A stretch of DNA of 64,000 nucleotides from Sphingobacteriales bacterium (GTDB lineage Bacteria > Bacteroidota > Bacteroidia > Chitinophagales > JADIYW01). This document shows positions 58,430-64,000 of this stretch, piece after piece. How positions within the stretch are numbered: position 1 is the stretch's first letter; each line of letters starts with the position of its first letter. Both the position numbers and the translations under genes were made by a program. The notes below the pieces were generated by a model. It was not told the DNA's origin. It made no database searches and saw only the letters and a list, made by a program, of their open reading frames with translations. The stretch lies in the NCBI GenBank assembly GCA_016719635.1, contig JADJYT010000003.1, positions 62,001 to 126,000 of the forward strand, read 5' to 3'.

Positions 58430-59029
58430 TTAATGTTTTGACCTCAGCCTGCTGAGCGTTTCCTGTGTCAGACCTAAATAAGAGGCAACATACCTTAGCG
58501 GAACACGATTTAATAAATCCGGATGTTGTTTTAGAAACAGCTGATATCTTTCTTCCGCCGACAGAAACATGACATCAAACGAACGTTTCATAAAACTGGA
58601 GAAGTAGGATTCTACCATTTTTCTGCCCACATGCTCCAGCGCATGGTATTTTTTATAATATGCTTCTAAAACGGCATATCTTACTTTAAGCACATTGCAA
58701 TCTTCCAGGGCTTCGTAATTACTGAAATTCTTTTGCCCGGACAACAATGTGTATGTTGCGGCAAACACCATATTTTCTTTTATAAACCATGTTGTTATTT
58801 CTTTATCTTCCTTTACATAATAGATTCGTACAATTCCATTGCAGATAAAATAAACCATATCAGAAAAATTACCGGCTTCCAGTATTATCTCCTTTTTGGT
58901 AAATTTATCCGGCGTAAATTCATCCACCAATTCATTTAACTCATCCAATGGGGTATTTGGACCCAGGAAAAGAAAATAATCCCTCAACTGATTTTTCGCT
59001 TCTTCAATATTCAATTTGGGTTTTTGCAT
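58430..59029 (-). CDS. Crp/Fnr-family regulator, second copy
   Basis: The 199-residue paralogue of the neighbour has a beta roll with FTKKEIILEAGNFSDMVYFI, CNGIVRIYYVKEDKEITTWF, and an HTH ending NRVPLRYVASYLGLTQETLS. The binding pocket lacks the cAMP Arg-Ser pair of Crp. This subgroup is abundant in Bacteroidota and mostly uncharacterised. The two tandem copies probably arose by duplication and later divergence. Confidence 0.88.
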   Translation of the reverse strand: MQKPKLNIEEAKNQLRDYFLFLGPNTPLDELNELVDEFTPDKFTKKEIILEAGNFSDMVYFICNGIVRIYYVKEDKEITTWFIKENMVFAATYTLLSGQKNFSNYEALEDCNVLKVRYAVLEAYYKKYHALEHVGRKMVESYFSSFMKRSFDVMFLSAEERYQLFLKQHPDLLNRVPLRYVASYLGLTQETLSRLRSKH

Positions 59030-59148
59030 TTAAGAAAACCTTTTACGTTATTTAAAAAACGGAGTGTTTCGGTATTCTTTTTAAAAAAAATAGGATTAAG
59101 GCCACAAGCAAAAAGGAATAGTATCGAACACTTATCAAAGGCAAAATG

Positions 59149-60534
59149 CTAAATTTCTTGATATAAATCAAACTTTTCCAGATAATCTGCCACTTTTTTT
59201 ACAAAAAGCCCGCCAAGCATACCATCTACCACCCGGTGGTCATAGGTATGTGACAAGTACATCATATGCCGGATAGCGATAACATCCTGCCCATCCACCT
59301 CTATCACAACTGGTTTTTTGGTGATGCTTCCCACTGCCATAATGGCCACCTGAGGCTGGTTAATGATAGGTGTCCCGATTATATTTCCGAACGTACCGAT
59401 GTTGGAAATTGTATAGGTTCCGTCCGAAACATCATCTGCCTGCAGCGAGTTGGTGCGTGCTTTCTGAATAATGGTGCTCATCGTTTTTGCAATACCCAGC
59501 AAACTTTTCTGATCTGCATTCCTGATTACCGGTACAATCAGATTACCGCTCGGCAATGCTGTAGCCACACCGATATTGATATCCTTCTTTTTTATGATCT
59601 TATCGCCGTCCACACTTACATTGATCATCGGGAAATCTTTAATCGCTTTTGCAATAGCTTCCACAAATACAGTCATAAAAGAAAGACTGAACCCTTCCCG
59701 CTTCTGAAAAGCATGCTTGTGTTTCTCTCTCCATTTCACGATATTGGTGACATCACATTCCACAAAGGAAGACACATGCGCGGACGTTTTGATCGAGTTG
59801 ACCATGTGCTGGGCAATCAGCTTTCGCATCCTGTCCATTTCAATGATCTCCGTATTGGATGAGCCCGCAGCTATGGATTCGGTTTTCATATCCGCAGCCG
59901 TACTGACAACCACCTTCTGTTCCGAAGCTGCCTCTTTTATCTTTGGTTCAGCAACCAGCTGTCCCTTCCTTTTCTTATCGACATACTCTAATATATCTTC
60001 CTTTGTTACCCGACCATCCACCCCACTGCCTGAAATGGTTTCCAGCTCCGGCATGGAAATATTTTCCACCTGAGCAATATTTAAGACTAAAGGTGAATAA
60101 TACCTGTTAGCAGATGATACCGGTGCCTGAACGGTTTGTCTGGCTGATGCAACCGTTTGTTCTACTTTCTTATCAACCGTTTCCTCTGATTTATCAGCCG
60201 CAGGTCTTTCCACCTTTTCATTTTGCTCTACAGGTTTTTCAATTGGCACCACCCCTTTTTTCTTTTCCGGGATAAATTGTGCCGGCATCTCTCCTTCCAC
60301 TTCCAGAATAGCCAACGGCTCACCGACTCCTACAACAGCATCCACACCATACAACAGTTCTTTTATGACCCCACTGACAGGACTGGGCACTTCGGAATCC
60401 ACCTTATCGGTAGCCACTTCCAGAATCACGTCCTGCTCGTTCACCGTATCGCCCACTTTCTTATGCCAGGCAAGGATAGTAGCTTCAATCACACTCTCGC
60501 CCATTTTAGGCATCAACAATTTATATTCTCCCAT
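59149..60534 (-). CDS. 2-oxoacid dehydrogenase E2 component
   Basis: The 461-residue dihydrolipoamide acyltransferase has a lipoyl domain with the lipoylated Lys in VILEVATDKVDSEVPSPVSG (about 42-61). A Lys/Glu/Pro/Val-rich linker follows, then an E1/E3-binding domain (YYSPLVLNIAQVENISMPEL, GSGVDGRVTKEDILEY) and a catalytic domain ending YLSHTYDHRVVDGMLGGLFV with the active His. It may serve branched-chain or pyruvate dehydrogenase, but no E1 or E3 gene is adjacent to decide. Confidence 0.92.
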   Translation of the reverse strand: MGEYKLLMPKMGESVIEATILAWHKKVGDTVNEQDVILEVATDKVDSEVPSPVSGVIKELLYGVDAVVGVGEPLAILEVEGEMPAQFIPEKKKGVVPIEKPVEQNEKVERPAADKSEETVDKKVEQTVASARQTVQAPVSSANRYYSPLVLNIAQVENISMPELETISGSGVDGRVTKEDILEYVDKKRKGQLVAEPKIKEAASEQKVVVSTAADMKTESIAAGSSNTEIIEMDRMRKLIAQHMVNSIKTSAHVSSFVECDVTNIVKWREKHKHAFQKREGFSLSFMTVFVEAIAKAIKDFPMINVSVDGDKIIKKKDINIGVATALPSGNLIVPVIRNADQKSLLGIAKTMSTIIQKARTNSLQADDVSDGTYTISNIGTFGNIIGTPIINQPQVAIMAVGSITKKPVVIEVDGQDVIAIRHMMYLSHTYDHRVVDGMLGGLFVKKVADYLEKFDLYQEI

Positions 60535-60560
60535 TGAATCTTTATTAAGAAGTACTAAAT

Positions 60561-61811
60561 TTAAGATTTTAATTGATTCATTAAAAATTTTCGGAGCATT
60601 ACCAGCGATAACACTCCTGCAAGCTGAATGTTCCGTTCTCTGTTATTGGTAAAAGACAACCGCCTTACAATCGTTTTTTCTTTACTTCCCACGCCAATGT
60701 AAACAGTCCCTACAGGCTTCTCCGCAGTGCCACCGGTAGGGCCTGCAACACCCGATACGGCAATAACCACATCCGTTTGCAGAACATTCAATGCACCTGT
60801 AATCATTTCCTGAACCGTCTGTTCACTCACCGCACCATATTGAATCAGCGTCTCCTCTTTTACACCCAATATTTCTTTTTTCACTTTATTGGAATAAGAA
60901 ACAATACTACCCATAAAATAGCTAGAACTGCCTGAAACGGAGGTTATCAAATGGGCAATATAACCGCCCGTACAACTCTCTGCCGTCCCGAGAGTCCATT
61001 TCCTGTCCAACAGCATATCTCCAATTTTCTGCTCCAGCCTGTCTTCTTCAAAGCCATAAATAAATTCTTCAACGGCATTTACCACAACAGCTTCCGCCGT
61101 ATCGATTATCTGCTGTGATACTTTGCCGTCATTACCCTTCACGGTCAGGCGCAACCTGACTTTCCCTACATTGGGCAGGTAAGCCAGTTTTACGCGTTCA
61201 TCTTTGGTAGCTTCAAAATCACGCAGCCGCTCCGCCAATACGGTCTCTCCCACACCGGCCGACAGAATACTTCTGTGCAATATCACCGGAAGCGAAAAAT
61301 GCTGCAGCAGATACGGCATCACCGCATCCGTTATCATCGCTTTCATCTCATAAGGCACACCCGGCATAGAAACGATTACCTTATCCCCTTTCCTGAACAA
61401 CATTCCGGGTGCGGTTCCTAATGTATTCTGAATCACCCTGCAATTGTCCGGAACGTATGCCATCGCTTTGGCTTCCGCAGTAATCTCCCTGTTTCTTAGT
61501 TTATATATAGAAGCAATATTTTGAAAGGCGGCTTCATTGTATACGAGCTGTGCGTTGAAGTATTCAGTCAATACATCTTTGGTGATATCATCGGAAGTGG
61601 GTCCTAATCCACCAGTCAGGAGAACGACGGACGAAGTGGAAAGTGCCGTATTCAGGGATTGAACAATATCATTCTTATTGTCACTCAATGAAATATGATG
61701 GATGACATCCACACCTATTTCATTCATCCTTTGGGATATCCACTGTGCATTCGTATTCAGGGTCTGGCCAATTAACAACTCATCGCCGATACAAAGTATA
61801 GTAGCTTTCAT
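60561..61811 (-). CDS. cinA: CinA-family NMN deamidase/damage protein
   Basis: The 416-residue protein has an N-terminal MoCF-like domain (MKATILCIGDELLIGQTLNT, VVLLTGGLGPTSDDITKDVL, VSMPGVPYEMK) and a C-terminal PncC-like amidase domain (GTAESCTGGYIAHLITSVSG, SGVAGPTGGTAEKPVGTVYI). CinA deamidates NMN to NaMN and cleaves ADP-ribose in related bacteria. It is complete and lies 26 bases upstream of the E2 gene on the same strand. Confidence 0.94.
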   Translation of the reverse strand: MKATILCIGDELLIGQTLNTNAQWISQRMNEIGVDVIHHISLSDNKNDIVQSLNTALSTSSVVLLTGGLGPTSDDITKDVLTEYFNAQLVYNEAAFQNIASIYKLRNREITAEAKAMAYVPDNCRVIQNTLGTAPGMLFRKGDKVIVSMPGVPYEMKAMITDAVMPYLLQHFSLPVILHRSILSAGVGETVLAERLRDFEATKDERVKLAYLPNVGKVRLRLTVKGNDGKVSQQIIDTAEAVVVNAVEEFIYGFEEDRLEQKIGDMLLDRKWTLGTAESCTGGYIAHLITSVSGSSSYFMGSIVSYSNKVKKEILGVKEETLIQYGAVSEQTVQEMITGALNVLQTDVVIAVSGVAGPTGGTAEKPVGTVYIGVGSKEKTIVRRLSFTNNRERNIQLAGVLSLVMLRKFLMNQLKS

Positions 61812-61885
61812 TATTTGAGATTAATTTCCTAAATTGACAAAAATTTTGGGGTAAAGTTTTTGATTCAACAAATAAAAGCAATTAT

Positions 61886-62611
61886 ATGAAAAGATTTCTA
61901 AGTATTTTTTTGGTATCCGTTTTACTCTCAGGATGCACGGCGCAACAAATCCAAAACACCGTAGATGCCGTTTTAGGCTCCGCATCCGCTGATCCGACGG
62001 AACAGGAAGCCGGCAGTGGTATCAAAGAAGCGCTCGGCATAGGTATTACCAATGGCATGGGATTATTATCCCAAACTGACGGATTTTTAGGAAATAATTT
62101 AGTGAAGATCCCCTGGCCGGAACAAGCCAAACCGGTAATGGACGCCATGATAAAACTGGGCATGCAGAAACAGGTCGATAATGTGACTACCTCCCTGAAC
62201 CGCGCGGCAGAAAAAGCCTCCGGTGTAGCCATTGAAGTTTTTATACAGTCCATCAAACAAATGAGCATTCAGGATGCCCTGCAGATTGTGCTCGGCGGCA
62301 ACGGAACGGCAACAGCCTATTTAAAGAAAACAACCACCCCTGTTTTAACGGAAAAATTCAGACCCATCGTTGACCAATCGCTCGGGCAGGTGAATGCCAC
62401 CAAGTACTGGGGCGATGCCACCTCCGTTTATAATAAGATACCGTTTGTAAAACCTGTGAATACGGACCTGACCGGATTTGTAACGGAGAAAGCACTGGAA
62501 GGTGTTTTTAAAATGGTGGAAAAGGAAGAAAATAAAATCAGAGAAAATCCGCTGGCAAGAACGACCGATCTATTGAAAAAAGTATTCAACTTTGCTGACA
62601 GGAAAAAATAA
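61886..62611 (+). CDS. DUF4197 lipoprotein
   Basis: The 241-residue protein has a lipoprotein signal (LSIFLVSVLLSGC, Cys 19). The mature part follows DUF4197: EAGSGIKEALGIGITNGMGL, IPWPEQAKPVMDAMIKLGM, NRAAEKASGVAIEVFIQSI and YWGDATSVYNKIPFVKPVNT. Helical proteins of this family occur widely in Bacteroidota and Proteobacteria and their function is not known. The likely location is the periplasmic face of a membrane. Confidence 0.88.
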   Translation: MKRFLSIFLVSVLLSGCTAQQIQNTVDAVLGSASADPTEQEAGSGIKEALGIGITNGMGLLSQTDGFLGNNLVKIPWPEQAKPVMDAMIKLGMQKQVDNVTTSLNRAAEKASGVAIEVFIQSIKQMSIQDALQIVLGGNGTATAYLKKTTTPVLTEKFRPIVDQSLGQVNATKYWGDATSVYNKIPFVKPVNTDLTGFVTEKALEGVFKMVEKEENKIRENPLARTTDLLKKVFNFADRKK

Positions 62612-62642
62612 ACATTATTCATCTTCATTCCAGAACAGAAAA

Positions 62643-63779
62643 ATGTCACGCAAACCACAACAAGGCCCCTTACAGGGTATTCGCATCTTAGATTTAAGCC
62701 GATTATTGCCCGGACCGCTCGCCACACAAATGATGGCAGATTTAGGCGCCGAAGTCATCAAGATTGAAGACCCAAAGGCGCCTGATTACACACGCTTTTT
62801 CCCTCCTCAGAAAGGCTCGCTGTCGCTGCACTATTTAAGCATCAACCGAAGTAAGAAATCCATTACGCTCGATTTAAAATCAGAAACGGGCATAAACAAA
62901 TTTTTCGAATTGGTAAAAACCGCCGACATCGTAATCGATTCCTTCCGCCCGGGAGTACTTCAAAAAATGGGCCTCGACTACGAATCCGCCAAAAAGCACA
63001 ATGAAAAGATCATTTATGTGGCAGTAACAGGATACGGATACAATGGGCCTTATCAATACAAAGCCGGCCATGACCTGAATTATATCGGGTATGCCGGTAT
63101 ATTAGGATTAACGGGCGACAAAGACAGACCCGTTATCCCCGCCTGCCAGACGGCCGATGTGGCGGGCGGAAGTTATCCAACTATCGTGGCGTGCCTTTCC
63201 GCCCTGTGGGCAAGGGAGCGTACCGGCAAAGGACAGTTCGTGGACGTCGCGATGACGGATTGCGTGATGCCTTTGCTGTCGATGCAGTTTGGTGAAGCGC
63301 TGAATGCGAATGTGCAGTTGCGGCGCGGGGAGCCCATGCTGAGCGGCGGGATGGCTAACTACAATGTCTATAAATGCAAAGACGATAAATGGATAGCCTT
63401 GGGTTCGCTGGAACCTAAATTCTGGCAGGGCGTATGTGTGATGCTGGGTAAACCGGACTGGGTGCCGAGAATGATGCCGGTACCGGAAATGGTGGAAGCC
63501 TTGAAGAAAGACCTGCAGGAGATTTTCCTCACAAAATCACGCGATGAATGGGTGAAAGAAGCGGAAGGGCATGACATCTGCCTGTCTCCCATTTTAGATT
63601 TGGAAGAAGTGGAAAAGGACGAACACCTGAATGAGCGGGAAATGTTCTTTGAAACGGAACATGCAGATTACGGAAAAGTGAAAGGCGTCAATCAACCGTT
63701 CAAATTCTCCGAAACACCAGCAAAACCAAGCTGGGGCGCTCCCTTGATGGGAGAAGACAATGATATGTTAAACGAATAA
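62643..63779 (+). CDS. CaiB/BaiF CoA transferase
   Basis: The start at ATG 62643 (MSRKPQQGPLQGIRILDLSR) gives 378 residues of a family III CoA transferase or alpha-methylacyl-CoA racemase relative. Segments: RLLPGPLATQMMADLGAEVI, IKIEDPKAPDYTR, SINRSKKSITLDLKS, AGHDLNYIGYAGILGLTGD (catalytic Asp region), then VDVAMTDCVMPLLS and the ending with YNVYKCKDDKWIALG. The GHDLNY motif resembles racemases. The substrate is unknown. Confidence 0.88.
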   Translation: MSRKPQQGPLQGIRILDLSRLLPGPLATQMMADLGAEVIKIEDPKAPDYTRFFPPQKGSLSLHYLSINRSKKSITLDLKSETGINKFFELVKTADIVIDSFRPGVLQKMGLDYESAKKHNEKIIYVAVTGYGYNGPYQYKAGHDLNYIGYAGILGLTGDKDRPVIPACQTADVAGGSYPTIVACLSALWARERTGKGQFVDVAMTDCVMPLLSMQFGEALNANVQLRRGEPMLSGGMANYNVYKCKDDKWIALGSLEPKFWQGVCVMLGKPDWVPRMMPVPEMVEALKKDLQEIFLTKSRDEWVKEAEGHDICLSPILDLEEVEKDEHLNEREMFFETEHADYGKVKGVNQPFKFSETPAKPSWGAPLMGEDNDMLNE

Positions 63780-63782
63780 ACC

Positions 63783-64000
63783 ATGCGCTGCTTTTTTCCA
63801 ATCCTTTGTTCGGTAGTATTGCTTGGTGCATGCAAGAAAAAGAGCATGCAGGTTACTGATTTTACCGGTACACACTGGCGGCTGTATTTCAAGAACAATC
63901 CTACTTTTTCTTTTTTTGCAGAATCGAAGCTGTATTTTAAAGACGCGGCAAACGTTGACAACTACCGGAATTTCGATACGCTTTACGGACAATGGGTTGT
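63783..64000 (+). CDS. Lipoprotein, N-terminal part
   Basis: ATG 63783 opens MRCFFPILCSVVLLGACKKK, a lipoprotein signal with Cys about 17, then a polar beta-like sequence (VTDFTGTHWRLYFKNNPTFS, FFAESKLYFKDAANV). The frame runs off the window. The THWRLYF pattern suggests a small META/lipocalin-like beta protein, but too little is visible to decide. It is 3 bases after the CoA transferase. Confidence 0.65.
   Translation, partial: MRCFFPILCSVVLLGACKKKSMQVTDFTGTHWRLYFKNNPTFSFFAESKLYFKDAANVDNYRNFDTLYGQWV

Overview
The window comes from a Bacteroidota chromosome, probably of the Chitinophagales/Saprospirales type. This rests on the -33 TTG / -7 TAnnTTTG promoters, genes without Shine-Dalgarno sequences, a type IX secretion (T9SS) sorting domain on a metalloprotease, a TonB receptor with a carboxypeptidase-regulatory N-terminus, and the order miaB, sigma-54 regulator, lptE, TPR protein, secG.

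Positions 1 to about 15,900 are an integrated element whose left end lies outside the window. It sits at the 3' end of a tRNA-Ser(UGA) gene, with a tyrosine integrase (now interrupted by an in-frame TAA) beside the tRNA. I see no terminase, portal or tail gene. Instead there is a short A32/FtsK-like packaging ATPase, a candidate major capsid protein with its own terminator, many small one-span membrane proteins, paralogous candidate spike proteins, a secreted fibre-like protein, a lysine/alanine-rich DNA-condensing protein and a lysis set (holin-like proteins, one-piece spanin, lambda-R-type endolysin). I read this as a tailless, probably membrane-containing prophage of Bacteroidota. This is the most novel part of the window. 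The capsid candidate and a second structural protein share a YD[DE]FGGK motif that could be a processing site.

The right end of the element (12.2-14.6 kb) carries a row of small toxin-antitoxin-like cassettes (BrnT type, Doc type, one unrecognised, YafQ type). They are separated by near-identical GC-rich palindromes, and three are preceded by strong promoters, two of which would give almost leaderless mRNAs.

The host part (16-64 kb) is mostly housekeeping: metK, pth, rplY, prs, rpsO-pnp, primary sigma factor, rpe, pgk-gap, tRNA-Glu, miaB, lptE, secG, mgtE, ychF, ribosomal protein THX, msrB, lgt, a GNAT gene with argG, two Crp-family regulators, a 2-oxoacid dehydrogenase E2, cinA and a CoA transferase. 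Notable items are a secreted metalloprotease with nine 153-bp repeats, a caspase-like lipoprotein and several dispersed palindromes.

A recurring oddity is single-base lesions (frameshifts, often in homopolymers, and in-frame TAA codons) in otherwise recognisable genes. They cluster at 0.8, 7.8-8.4, 9.5, 11.4, 12.9-14.4, 15.2 and 39.5-45.5 kb. From sequence alone I cannot tell real pseudogenes from assembly errors. Coordinates for these genes cover the inferred intact gene.
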